In this document: positions 1-6,818 of the stretch, one piece after another | How positions within the stretch are numbered: the first letter of the stretch is position 1 | How the letters are laid out: every line of letters begins with the position of its first letter | Translations under genes and position numbers: made by a program | The notes under the pieces: model-generated | The model's database searches: none | What the model was told of the DNA's origin: nothing | Seen by the model: only the letters and a program-made list of their open reading frames with translations | Source of the DNA: CAVUAF01 sp963739375 | GTDB lineage: Bacteria > Acidobacteriota > Terriglobia > Terriglobales > Acidobacteriaceae | Assembly (NCBI GenBank): GCA_963739375.1 | Contig: CAVUAF010000006.1 | Location: 3,831-67,830 of the forward strand | Length of the DNA: 64,000 bases | Direction of reading: 5' to 3'

Positions 1-1064
1 AGAACATCCGCCGCGGCCAGTTCGAGGGCCTGCGCGACGAGATCGCCACCAACCCCGCGCGCCGCCCCGATTTCGGCGAGCCCCGCCTTCATCCCACTGC
101 CGGCGCCACCGTCGTCGGCGCCCGCAAGTTCCTCATCGCCTACAACGTCTTTCTGAACACCCCTGACGTCGAGATCGCCAAGAAAATCGCCAAGGCGGTG
201 CGCTTCTCCTCTGGCGGGCTGCGTTACGTCAAGGCGGCGGGCTTCAGCGTCCGCGGCCTGGCCCAGGTCTCGATGAACCTCACCGACTTCGAACAGACCC
301 CCATGGCGCGCGTCTTCGAGTTCGTGCGCCACGAGGCCGCACGCTACGGCGTGCAGCCGCTGGCCAGCGAGATTGTCGGCCTGGTCCCGAAGCGGGCCTT
401 GGAAGACGCAGCGGAGTGGTTCCTGCAGATCGAGAACTTCAACTCGTCGTTGATTCTGGAAAACCGCCTCGCGGCGGTGATGGGCGGCAAGATGGCCGTT
501 GGCGGCCTGCGGGCCGGCGTCGAGCCCTTCCTGGAGCAGCTCGCCGCCCCCACCGCGACCCCCGGCGGGGGCAGCGCCAGTGCCGCGGCCGCGGCCATGG
601 GCGCCGCGCTTGGCCACATGGTGGCCAGCATGGCGCGCGGCAAGAAGAATTACCTGCCGCACGAACGCGAGCTCAGCGACGCCATCGCCCGCCTCGCCCG
701 CATGCGCGACGACTTCGCCGCCGCCATCGACGACGACGCCGAGGCCTACACCGCCGTCGTCCAGGCCTTCAAGGCGGCAAAATCCGCCGCCGATGCCGCC
801 CCGTCGCAGATCGAGGACGCCACCAAAGACGCTGCGCGCGTCCCGCTCAGCGTGGCCGAGCGCGCCCGCCAGCTCCTGGGCGTGATCGAGCAACTTCGCC
901 CCATCACCAACCCCAAGATGGCCTCCGACCTCGCCGTGGCTGCCGCGCTCGCCCACGCCGCCCTCGAGGGCGCCGCCGCCAACGTGGAAATTAACCTCGC
1001 CGAGCTCGCCGACCAGCAGTTTGTCAGCGAAACCCGCCAGCGCCTCGCCGCCCTGCGGAGTTGA
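1..1064 (+). CDS. ftcD: Glutamate formimidoyltransferase / formimidoyl-THF cyclodeaminase (3' part)
   Basis: Bifunctional folate enzyme of histidine degradation: it moves the formimino group of N-formimino-glutamate to tetrahydrofolate, then cyclises and deaminates it to methenyl-THF. The reading frame is open from base 3, so the gene begins before the window. The first ~110 visible codons are the end of the formiminotransferase part (HPTAGATVVGARKFLIAYN, then VKAAGF and LAQVSMNLTDF). The cyclodeaminase domain starts near base 510 with a glycine/alanine-rich helix (ATPGGGSASAAAAAMG) and runs to the end. Fusion of the two domains in one chain is known in bacteria and animals. Ends with TGA at 1062-1064. 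No other hut gene is visible. The family call is firm; the N-terminus cannot be judged. Confidence 0.93.
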   Translation, partial: NIRRGQFEGLRDEIATNPARRPDFGEPRLHPTAGATVVGARKFLIAYNVFLNTPDVEIAKKIAKAVRFSSGGLRYVKAAGFSVRGLAQVSMNLTDFEQTPMARVFEFVRHEAARYGVQPLASEIVGLVPKRALEDAAEWFLQIENFNSSLILENRLAAVMGGKMAVGGLRAGVEPFLEQLAAPTATPGGGSASAAAAAMGAALGHMVASMARGKKNYLPHERELSDAIARLARMRDDFAAAIDDDAEAYTAVVQAFKAAKSAADAAPSQIEDATKDAARVPLSVAERARQLLGVIEQLRPITNPKMASDLAVAAALAHAALEGAAANVEINLAELADQQFVSETRQRLAALRS

Positions 1065-1130
1065 ACCACGAAGGCTCTTCTTCCTTGCCTGTTTCGCCTC
1101 CGCTGGCGTGTTTTCGCGGTTGGTTTCGGC

Positions 1131-1158
1131 CGAAGACCGACGACCGACGACCGACGAC
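1131..1158. repeat. Heptamer tract, unit CGACGAC
   Basis: Four consecutive 7-bp units (CGAAGAC then three CGACGAC) in the spacer after ftcD. The same unit recurs at 6794-6814. It belongs to the set of heptamer tracts found in spacers across the window. Confidence 0.8.
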
Positions 1159-1286
1159 CGGCCGCGGTTTCCCTAAGGTAACCTCCCGCCGGTCACCTCC
1201 CCGCCACCCGCCGCCTCGCATTTGGGTTACATTAAGTAGAACAACCTGGTTGGCCGGAACGTCATCCGATTAGGTACCGGGATTCC

Positions 1287-2216
1287 ATGAAGCGACTCCT
1301 TCTCCTCCCCGTGGTTCTACTGCTGGCGGCCAGCGCACTTGGCGTGGCGCTGGGCAGCTCGGCCCGCGCCATCATTCCCAGCGAAGTGCAGCAGATCATC
1401 TGCGTCGACTACCGCACGCTCAAGGCCTCGGGGACGGCCATGGCGCTGAAAGACCGCGTCCTGCCCGACAACCTCAAGCAGTTCGAGACGGCGCTGCGCG
1501 GCCTGGGCGTCGATCCCGACAAGGACATTGAGCAGCTCGCCTTCATCTCTTTCCGCAACAACAGCTCCCTGCGCATCATCGGCATCGCCCAGGGTCAGTT
1601 CACCCTGCAGCAGATCACCCGCCGCTTCACCGCGCGCAAAATCAAGGCCACCCGCTACCGCCTCAACGACCTCTGGCCCGCCTCCGAAGGCATGCAGATG
1701 GCGTTCCTCGATCCCACCACCATGTTGTTCGGCGAGGTCACCGCGCTCAAGCTGGCGCTCGACACCCGCGACGGCGAGCTCCCCAGCCTCAATGCCAATT
1801 CCCAGATCGCCGACATGATGGGCGGCGTCGAGCGCGGCACGGTGTGGAGCGTCCTCGATGGCTCCGGCACCCAGAACATGATGCGCTCCGCCCTCGGCGA
1901 TGCCGCCCGCCTCGCCGACTACGACATCGTGCGCAAGCGCTTCCTCGGCTCCCGCTACGCCATGGACTTCAGCAGCGGCGTTAACTTCGACCTCGACGTC
2001 TTCACCTCCGACAGCTTCACCGCCGCCAGTCTCTCCGCCATGGTCAAGGCCGGCATGATGTACCGCCGGCTCAACGCCAGCGGCATCGAGAAGCTCGCCC
2101 TCGACAGCCTCAACGTCGACAACGACAGCGACAAGCTCCGCCTCCGCTTCAAGACCGACGACGCCAAGTTCGAATCCCTCCTGCACTCCGAACTCTTCGC
2201 CGCCGTCTCCCGCTGA
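1287..2216 (+). CDS. Exported protein of unknown function, 309 aa
   Basis: Function not recognised. The N-terminus (MKRLLLLPVVLLLAASALG, then a small-residue stretch to about residue 28) is a typical Sec signal peptide, so the mature ~280 residues probably lie in the periplasm or outside. The mature part alternates short hydrophobic strands and charged segments, with no cysteines suited to metal binding and no catalytic motif I know. It has a single early cysteine (QIICVDY). It starts with ATG; GGGATT lies just upstream but is a weak ribosome site. It stands alone between ftcD and a repeat-rich spacer. Proteins of this style are common in Acidobacteriota as uncharacterised secreted proteins; that is an impression, not a search result. 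Confidence 0.8.
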   Translation: MKRLLLLPVVLLLAASALGVALGSSARAIIPSEVQQIICVDYRTLKASGTAMALKDRVLPDNLKQFETALRGLGVDPDKDIEQLAFISFRNNSSLRIIGIAQGQFTLQQITRRFTARKIKATRYRLNDLWPASEGMQMAFLDPTTMLFGEVTALKLALDTRDGELPSLNANSQIADMMGGVERGTVWSVLDGSGTQNMMRSALGDAARLADYDIVRKRFLGSRYAMDFSSGVNFDLDVFTSDSFTAASLSAMVKAGMMYRRLNASGIEKLALDSLNVDNDSDKLRLRFKTDDAKFESLLHSELFAAVSR

Positions 2217-2222
2217 CGACCC

Positions 2223-2460
2223 TTGGCAATTGTCATCCTCAGGGCGCTTGAAAGAACCTGGGTGTCATCCTGAGGGCGCTGGTGTTGCGCCCGAAGGATC
2301 TATGTATTTCGTCGCCCCAGGACGCCGGTGGTACTCGAACGGCTCTTTGTGATGTCGTCATCCTGAGCCAGCGCGAGGGAGCGGAGCCGGGGTCCCCAGC
2401 GAGCCTGGTTTTGGCTTGCTGGGGTGGTCGCATGCGACGGAGCGCGCGTCGAAGGATCCC
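2223..2460. repeat. Dispersed hairpin element, copy A, in a gene-free spacer
   Basis: The spacer 2217-2713 holds no convincing gene. Its left half contains repeated phrases of the type GTCATCCTGAG...CGAAGGATC. Embedded is a stem-loop with 12-bp arms at 2394-2405 and 2413-2424 (CCCCAGCGAGCC against GGCTTGCTGGGG, one G-T wobble) closed by a 7-base loop TGGTTTT. Related hairpins lie at 5912-5940 and 17418-17448. No long open frame, no transposase and no terminal inverted repeats were found, so it is a non-coding dispersed element, not an insertion sequence. Confidence 0.7.
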
Positions 2461-2589
2461 TACCCCGCCAACACCACCCTGCCGCTCGCCCCTTTTCAAC
2501 CAGGAATTTCACCCCGACCTCAGGGGCAGCGTGCCCAAGCCGTTGAACCATGGCGGCCAGACGGAGAGATCGCGGGGCACGATGCTCCA

Positions 2590-2640
2590 GCGCCGGAGGC
2601 GCGACAGAGAATAGCCTGGGGCATAAGCCCCGGGTGGGCG
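2590..2640. repeat. Compound palindromic element
   Basis: Right part of the same gene-free spacer. A short palindrome GCGCCGGAGGCGC is followed by CGACAGAGAATAG and a second hairpin (CCTGGGGC - ATAA - GCCCCGGG). I recall elements of this build being repeated widely in Acidobacteriota and related phyla, but only one copy lies in the window, so the family assignment rests on memory. Confidence 0.45.
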
Positions 2641-2700
2641 CACAGAGAAACGTTCGCGCCGCCACCAGCCGCGGCACGAGCGCTGCGTCGGCTCCGCGAC

Positions 2701-2731
2701 TCGAAACTTGCAACTAGAAACTAGAAACTGG
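2701..2731. repeat. Heptamer tract, unit TAGAAAC, overlapping the arsM stop codon
   Basis: Four 7-bp units (TCGAAAC, TTGCAAC, TAGAAAC, TAGAAAC) followed by TGG. The arsM stop codon (2714-2716, minus strand) and its last four sense codons lie inside the tract. Same unit as the longer array at 3628-3697. Confidence 0.8.
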
Positions 2732-3517
2732 TTTTGCCCCGTGGAACCTGACTGACGCCACCGCCGCCGCCGCGCGCTTCACCTGCTCCGCCGTCAATCC
2801 CGCCGGCGTTGCGCCCGGGGCCAGCGCGCACAGCAGCGCCGCTCCGCCCATGATCTGCGGCGCCGCCAGCTCGGTGAACCCCGCCTCCGCCGCCAGCGCC
2901 ACGTACTCCGACAGCATGCTGGCCCCGGCCACGCATCCCACGTAAGCCTCGACGTTCGACTTCACCGCCTCCTCCAGCGGCCGCAGCAGCACGATGTCGC
3001 TGATGGCGAACGTGCCTCCCGGCTTTAGCACGCGGTAGATCTCGCGGAAGACCGCTTCCTTGTCGGGACTGAGGTTGATGACGCAGTTGCTGATGACCAT
3101 GTCGGCGCTGGCGTCGTCCACCGGCAGCGCCTCGATCACTCCCTGGCGGAATTCCACGTTCGCCACGCCGCGGCGCCGCGCGTTCTCCCGCGCCAGCGCC
3201 AGCATGTCGTCGGTCATGTCCACTCCGATCACGCGCCCGCTCGCGCCCACCCGCTCCCGCACCAGGAAGGCGTCAAACCCCGCCCCGCTCCCCAGGTCCA
3301 CCACCGTCATCCCTTCCCGCACCTGGGCCAGCGCCAGCGGATTGCCGCAGCCCAGCCCCAGGTTCGCTTCGCCCGCCTGCGCTACCTCCTCGGCCGTGTA
3401 CCCGATGGCCGGCACCAGCTGGCTCGGTGACCCGCAGCATCCGCCGCCCCGCTCCCGCGCGATGCTCCCGTACTTCTCCTTGACTACCTCCCGCAACTCC
3501 GCCGCTTTCCCGCTCAT
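2714..3517 (-). CDS. arsM: Arsenite S-adenosylmethionine methyltransferase, 267 aa
   Basis: Methylates trivalent arsenic with SAM in the cytoplasm. The SAM-binding core is visible as VVDLGSGAGFDAFL with acidic VIGVDMT after the second strand. Cysteines expected for As(III) binding are present near the N-terminus (GGGCCG), in LGCGNP, in SNCVINLSPDK and in VGCVAGAS. The start chosen is the ATG at 3515-3517 (Met-Ser-Gly-Lys): AGGAG lies 5 bases upstream, whereas an in-frame ATG nine codons earlier would put that AGGAG inside the coding sequence. It follows arsR on the same strand and probably shares its control. The last codons, Val-Ser-Ser-Phe-stop, are provided by a heptamer repeat and match the end of ArsR. 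Confidence 0.92.
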   Translation of the reverse strand: MSGKAAELREVVKEKYGSIARERGGGCCGSPSQLVPAIGYTAEEVAQAGEANLGLGCGNPLALAQVREGMTVVDLGSGAGFDAFLVRERVGASGRVIGVDMTDDMLALARENARRRGVANVEFRQGVIEALPVDDASADMVISNCVINLSPDKEAVFREIYRVLKPGGTFAISDIVLLRPLEEAVKSNVEAYVGCVAGASMLSEYVALAAEAGFTELAAPQIMGGAALLCALAPGATPAGLTAEQVKRAAAAVASVRFHGAKPVSSF

Positions 3518-3530
3518 GACCGCTCCTTTC

Positions 3531-3550
3531 ATATCGATTGCCATCTATCT
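3531..3550. promoter_or_regulatory. Possible third ArsR operator before arsM
   Basis: ATATCGAT-N4-ATCTATCT, just upstream of the arsM ribosome site, matches about 12 of the 16 non-spacer positions of the two operators in front of arsR. The right half is weak. Confidence 0.35.
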
Positions 3551-3627
3551 ACGGATCCCTAAGAACGCCTTCCTCGCCAGCTTGGGTTTTCTCTTGCTGG
3601 GAGCCAGCCGCCAGCAGCTGCAGCTCC

Positions 3628-3697
3628 AAACTCGAAACTGGAAACTGGAAACTCGAAACTAGAAACTAGAAACTAGAAACTAGAAACTAGAAACTAT
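3628..3697. repeat. Heptamer array (AAACTAG), ten units
   Basis: Ten head-to-tail 7-bp units: AAACTCG, AAACTGG twice, AAACTCG, AAACTAG five times, AAACTAT. It covers the spacer between arsM and arsR and runs into arsR: the arsR stop and last five codons lie inside. The five identical central units suggest recent slippage or expansion. Confidence 0.95.
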
Positions 3698-3985
3698 TCT
3701 CCCCATCTCCCGCACCGCGCGCTCGTTGCGCCGGTACCACATCCACTGCCCGACCTTTTCCGCCTCCACCAGCCCCGCGGCGCGCAGGATCGCCATGTGG
3801 TGCGACACCGTCGGCTGCGCCAGCCGCACGCAGCTCTCGATGTCGCAGGCGCACAGTCCCTCGCGCTCGCCGATGGCGCAGCATCCTTTGCGCTCGCGCA
3901 GCAGGCGTAGGATGTGCCGCCGCGTCGGGTCGGCGATCGCCTTCAGCATCGCGGTCACGCGTTCGTCGGTGAGGGTGTTTGTCAT
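3680..3985 (-). CDS. arsR: ArsR-family arsenic-responsive repressor, 101 aa
   Basis: Small winged-helix repressor that leaves DNA when As(III) binds its cysteines. Core is ADPTRRHILRLL, recognition helix region LAQPTVSHHMAILRAAGLV and the wing VGQWMWYRRN. A cysteine-rich insert (KGCCAIGEREGLCACDIESC) is the likely metal site. I chose the ATG at 3983-3985 (Met-Thr-Asn-Thr-Leu). A longer reading from TTG at 4025-4027 is excluded because that triplet lies in the -35 box. The -10 box ends 13 bases before the ATG, so the leader is only a few bases. The C-terminus (Ile-Val-Ser-Ser-Phe) is encoded by the heptamer array. It is transcribed divergently from the formyltransferase gene. Confidence 0.93.
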   Translation of the reverse strand: MTNTLTDERVTAMLKAIADPTRRHILRLLRERKGCCAIGEREGLCACDIESCVRLAQPTVSHHMAILRAAGLVEAEKVGQWMWYRRNERAVREMGRIVSSF

Positions 3986-4003
3986 ATCGACAGAGGTCAA
4001 TAT
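3984..4003. promoter_or_regulatory. ArsR operator 1
   Basis: Imperfect palindrome ATATCGAC-AGAG-GTCAATAT (one mismatch between the arms). It covers the -10 box and touches the arsR start codon. Confidence 0.75.
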
Positions 4004-4027
4004 ACGCCGTACATCGACCATTGTCAA
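3999..4027 (-). promoter_or_regulatory. arsR promoter
   Basis: On the minus strand, TTGACA (4022-4027), exact 17-bp spacer, TATATT (3999-4004). Near-consensus housekeeping promoter, both boxes overlapped by the two operators, as expected for repression by exclusion of polymerase. Confidence 0.82.
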
Positions 4028-4030
4028 TAT
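4011..4030. promoter_or_regulatory. ArsR operator 2
   Basis: ACATCGAC-CATT-GTCAATAT: same design, spacing and right half-site as operator 1, begun 27 bp further on and covering the -35 box. Confidence 0.75.
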
Positions 4031-4107
4031 GTAAAAACAGCCGCCGCAAGAACGCCGCGGCCCCTGCGCTATACTGCGCCTGCCGCTTCCCGCGCCCGCG
4101 GAGACCC

Positions 4108-4941
4108 ATGCGCCTGGCGATGTTGACCTGCGAACAGCCGTGGCAGCGCGCCTTGGCCGCTCGGCTGGCGCGGCAGCACGAACTCGTCCTGCTCTGCGTC
4201 GACCAGCATTTCTCCGGCGAGGCGCGCTTGCGCCGCGCCCTCCGGCTGCTGCGCCAGCCGGCGCGTTTCGCTGCCAAGGTCCGCGAGCGCGCCGCCATCG
4301 GCGAGGTCGAGCGCGCCGCCGCGCAGGTCTACCGCGACTTCTTCACGCAACTCGGGGCCCCGCCCTTCGCGGAGTCGGCCCGCACCGTCCTCGCCGCCCC
4401 CGACATCAACGCCCCCGAGGTCGCGCAGGCCATCGCCGCCGCCACGCCGGACGCTATCATCGTCAGCGGCACCCGCCTCATTCGTCCCCCGGTCCTCGAC
4501 TGCGCCGCCCGCTACGGCATGATCAACCTGCACACCGGCCTCTCCCCCTACTACCGCGGCGGGCCCTGCACTTTCTGGTCGCTCTACCACGAGGAGCCCG
4601 AGTACGCCGGCGCCACCGTCCACTACATCACCTCCGGAATCGATTCCGGCGACATCATCCTCTCCGGCCGTCCGGCGCTCGACGCCGCCGACAACGCCGC
4701 CTCCCTCGACTGCAAGGTCATCGACCTCGGCCAGCAACTGCTGCTTCGCGCCCTCGGCCTGCTCGCCGCCGGCCGCGCTCCGCGCGTTCCGCAGTGGGAA
4801 AGAGGGAGGGTCTTCCTCTACAAGTCCTTCACCGTGCCGGTGCGGCTGGAACTCGAAGCGAAGCTGCGCGCCGGCCTGATGCCGCGCTGCCTGGCGCGGC
4901 TGGCGGAGCACCTCCCCGATCTCCGCACCATCGACGCATGA
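4108..4941 (+). CDS. Formyltransferase-family protein, 277 aa
   Basis: Member of the formyl-THF-dependent transferase fold (Fmt, PurN, ArnA-N, sugar N-formyltransferases). The catalytic Asn and His are in MINLHTGLSPYYRGG and the Asp in GIDSGDII. It lacks the ~100-residue C-terminal tRNA-binding domain of Fmt, so an amino-sugar or other small-molecule acceptor is more likely than initiator tRNA. Start is ATG 4108 with GGAG 5 bases before. The next gene overlaps by 4 bp (ATGA), so the two are co-translated. That neighbour is a polysaccharide deacetylase. Substrate unknown. Confidence 0.82.
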   Translation: MRLAMLTCEQPWQRALAARLARQHELVLLCVDQHFSGEARLRRALRLLRQPARFAAKVRERAAIGEVERAAAQVYRDFFTQLGAPPFAESARTVLAAPDINAPEVAQAIAAATPDAIIVSGTRLIRPPVLDCAARYGMINLHTGLSPYYRGGPCTFWSLYHEEPEYAGATVHYITSGIDSGDIILSGRPALDAADNAASLDCKVIDLGQQLLLRALGLLAAGRAPRVPQWERGRVFLYKSFTVPVRLELEAKLRAGLMPRCLARLAEHLPDLRTIDA

Positions 4942-5873
4942 TCGGGAGCGCAGTACGCCACGTCGCGGCGCTGGCGGGCGCTGCCGGGCTGAATCGCCTC
5001 GCGCGCACCCGGCTGCGCCGTCGCCTGCTCGTGCTCTGCTACCACGGCGTCTGCGGCGAGCGGCTGAACGTACCGGATTCCGGCGGCATCCAGCTGCCGC
5101 TCCCACTCTTCGAGGTGCAGCTCGACCGCCTGCTCCGGCAGTATCGGCCCGTGTCGCTGGCGCAAGTCCGCGACGCATGGATGAACCGCGCTGCCCTGCC
5201 CGAGCGCCCCGTGCTGCTCACCTTTGACGACGGCTACCGCAACACGGTGATGAACGCGCTGCCCGCGCTGCGCCGCCGCGGCGTGCCCGCGGCGCTGTTT
5301 GTGGTGGCGGGATTGGTCGAGAACCGCGGCGCGCTGTGGACTTCGCTCGTCGAGTGCGCCTACGGCGACACCGCCGAGATGCGCCGCCAGAAGTTGCGCT
5401 TGAAGCGTATGCCCGCCGCCCAGCGCCGCGCCTGGCTCGCCGCGAACCTGCCCCCCGACCCGCTCCCGCCCGATTCGGACTACGCGCTGGCCACCTGGCT
5501 GGAGCTGGCGGCCGCCCTCGCCGCCTCCGGGGATGCGCTGGCCATCGGCTCGCACGGCTTCACCCACGAACTCCTGGCCACCTGCGAACCGCCGGAGGTC
5601 GAGCACGAGCTGCGTGAGTCGGCGCGCCTGATCGCCGAACGCCTGGGCGCTACGCCCCACTCCGTCGCCTATCCCGGCGGTTCCTGCAACGAAGCCGTGC
5701 TGCGGGCCTCCGGTGCCGCGGGCTACGAACTTGGATTCACCACCGCGCCGCGCCACGCCGCGCCCGCCGACGCCCCCCTCGCCCTGCCGCGCCTCCTGGT
5801 CGGCCGCCGCGACACCCCGGCCCTCTTCGAGGCCCGCCTCGCCGGATGGATGCAGCCCCTCGGCCTGCCCTGA
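4938..5873 (+). CDS. Polysaccharide deacetylase (NodB-homology) family protein, 311 aa
   Basis: Carbohydrate esterase 4 type hydrolase: metal-dependent removal of N- or O-acyl groups from sugars. Visible motifs are LLTFDDGYRN (motif 1 with catalytic and metal Asp, residues ~96-105), SHGFTHE (motif 2 with the two metal His) and YPGGSCNE. There is no clear signal peptide, only LLVLCYHGVCGE near residue 30, so it probably acts at the cytoplasmic face. Translationally coupled to the upstream formyltransferase. The pair recalls the formylation-deformylation logic of ArnA and ArnD, but no other arn gene is nearby, so a role in surface glycan modification is inference only. Confidence 0.85.
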   Translation: MIGSAVRHVAALAGAAGLNRLARTRLRRRLLVLCYHGVCGERLNVPDSGGIQLPLPLFEVQLDRLLRQYRPVSLAQVRDAWMNRAALPERPVLLTFDDGYRNTVMNALPALRRRGVPAALFVVAGLVENRGALWTSLVECAYGDTAEMRRQKLRLKRMPAAQRRAWLAANLPPDPLPPDSDYALATWLELAAALAASGDALAIGSHGFTHELLATCEPPEVEHELRESARLIAERLGATPHSVAYPGGSCNEAVLRASGAAGYELGFTTAPRHAAPADAPLALPRLLVGRRDTPALFEARLAGWMQPLGLP

Positions 5874-5885
5874 ACTCCGACGCGT

Positions 5886-6035
5886 TGCGGCCTCGCGCCA
5901 AAGCCGGGTGCCCCAGACGAGCCGGTTTTGCTCGTCTGGGCGGGACACGGTTCGAGTTTGCCGCCGGCCCGCAGCAAAGCCGCCCTCTTGGTTGTCATCC
6001 CGAGCACCGCGAGGGATCTGGGGTTTGTTTGTTCT
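5886..6035. repeat. Dispersed hairpin element, copy C
   Basis: A perfect 11-bp stem (CCCAGACGAGC at 5912-5922, GCTCGTCTGGG at 5930-5940) with the 7-base loop CGGTTTT. Relative to copies at 2394 and 17418 both arms have changed together, so pairing is kept. A phrase TTGTCATCCCGAG...GGATCTGGGG follows, as in the other copies. No gene in 5874-6128. Confidence 0.7.
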
Positions 6036-6088
6036 GGCAGCCGACCACTGGCAACCGGCAACTCGGCTGTTGACTCGCACGCACGCAA

Positions 6089-6110
6089 AAGGCGCGCCGC
6101 AGCGCGCCTT
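6089..6110 (-). terminator. Intrinsic terminator after the SPOR gene
   Basis: AAGGCGCGC-CGCA-GCGCGCCTT, 9-bp perfect stem; on the minus strand it is followed by TTTTGC. It lies 19 bp past the SPOR stop codon. Confidence 0.7.
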
Positions 6111-6128
6111 CCCTTTCCCGAATCCCGT

Positions 6129-6767
6129 CTACTTGACGATCGCGTTGTACCCATCGCCCGCCAGTTTCTCTTTCATCGCCTGCGCCTCCTTGCGGTCGGC
6201 GAAGGGGCCGATCTGCACGTGGAAGAGGTGGTCGCCGGTATCGGGTGCGAGGAACACCGGATAGCTCTTCTTGCGCAGCGCCCCCAGCAGCGTGTCGGCA
6301 TCTTCTTTCTTGCTGACGGCGGCGATCTGCACCACGAACCCGGGTTGTGGCGTGGTGCCTGCAGCAGCGGCGTGCGTCACCTCGGCGGCCGGCGAGACCG
6401 CTGCTTCCGTGTGCGGCGGCGCCGCGGCGCTCTCCGCCTTGGGGGCTTCGGTCTGTGCTTCGGGCGCGGGTGCGGTCGCGGCCGCATCCGCCGGCGCCGC
6501 TGCCGCCGACGACGCGGGCGTGCAGTTCTGCCCCGCGGGGCAATCGGTCACCGGCACGTCCTTGCCTGCCGTCGGCTTGGCGCCGGTCGGCACGGCCACG
6601 CTGGGCACCGCTGGCGCCGTAGTGATCGGCCCGCCGGCCGCGGCGGCGCTGCGTCCCATGGTGAACCCGATGCCGAAGAAGATGCCGCACACCAGCACGA
6701 AGCCGAAGAACAGCCCCAGCAGGCGCCCGGTCCCGAGCGTGATTTCCGTATCCTGATAGTCGGACAT
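6129..6767 (-). CDS. SPOR-domain membrane protein, 212 aa
   Basis: SPOR domains bind denuded septal peptidoglycan. There is one transmembrane segment near residues 15-40 (LLGLFFGFVLVCGIFFGIGF), a long Ala/Pro-rich periplasmic linker with two cysteines (DCPAGQNC), and a C-terminal SPOR domain of ~75 residues beginning GFVVQIAAVSKKEDADTLL. This single-anchor layout matches FtsN/DedD-like division proteins. Start ATG at 6765-6767. The slipin gene lies upstream on the same strand behind a heptamer spacer. Confidence 0.87.
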   Translation of the reverse strand: MSDYQDTEITLGTGRLLGLFFGFVLVCGIFFGIGFTMGRSAAAAGGPITTAPAVPSVAVPTGAKPTAGKDVPVTDCPAGQNCTPASSAAAAPADAAATAPAPEAQTEAPKAESAAAPPHTEAAVSPAAEVTHAAAAGTTPQPGFVVQIAAVSKKEDADTLLGALRKKSYPVFLAPDTGDHLFHVQIGPFADRKEAQAMKEKLAGDGYNAIVK

Positions 6768-6793
6768 AACTCGCTTTTGGCTCTTGGCTCGGC

Positions 6794-6814
6794 CGACGAC
6801 CGACGACCGACGAC
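6794..6814. repeat. Heptamer tract, unit CGACGAC
   Basis: Three exact units, ending 4 bp from the stop codon of the slipin gene (6819-6821, minus strand). Same unit as 1131-1158. Confidence 0.85.
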
Positions 6815-6818
6815 CCGA

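Noticed and set aside
1317..2186. Long antisense frame across the exported protein gene
   Set aside because: Composition follows from GC-skewed codon positions of the sense gene (Glu/Val/Ala/Gly-rich); no family features.
3628..3697. CRISPR array
   Set aside because: Repeats are 7 bp without spacers, and there are no cas genes.
4025..4027. TTG as the ArsR start
   Set aside because: It lies in the -35 box of the arsR promoter and would be outside the transcript; ATG 3983-3985 begins the conserved sequence.
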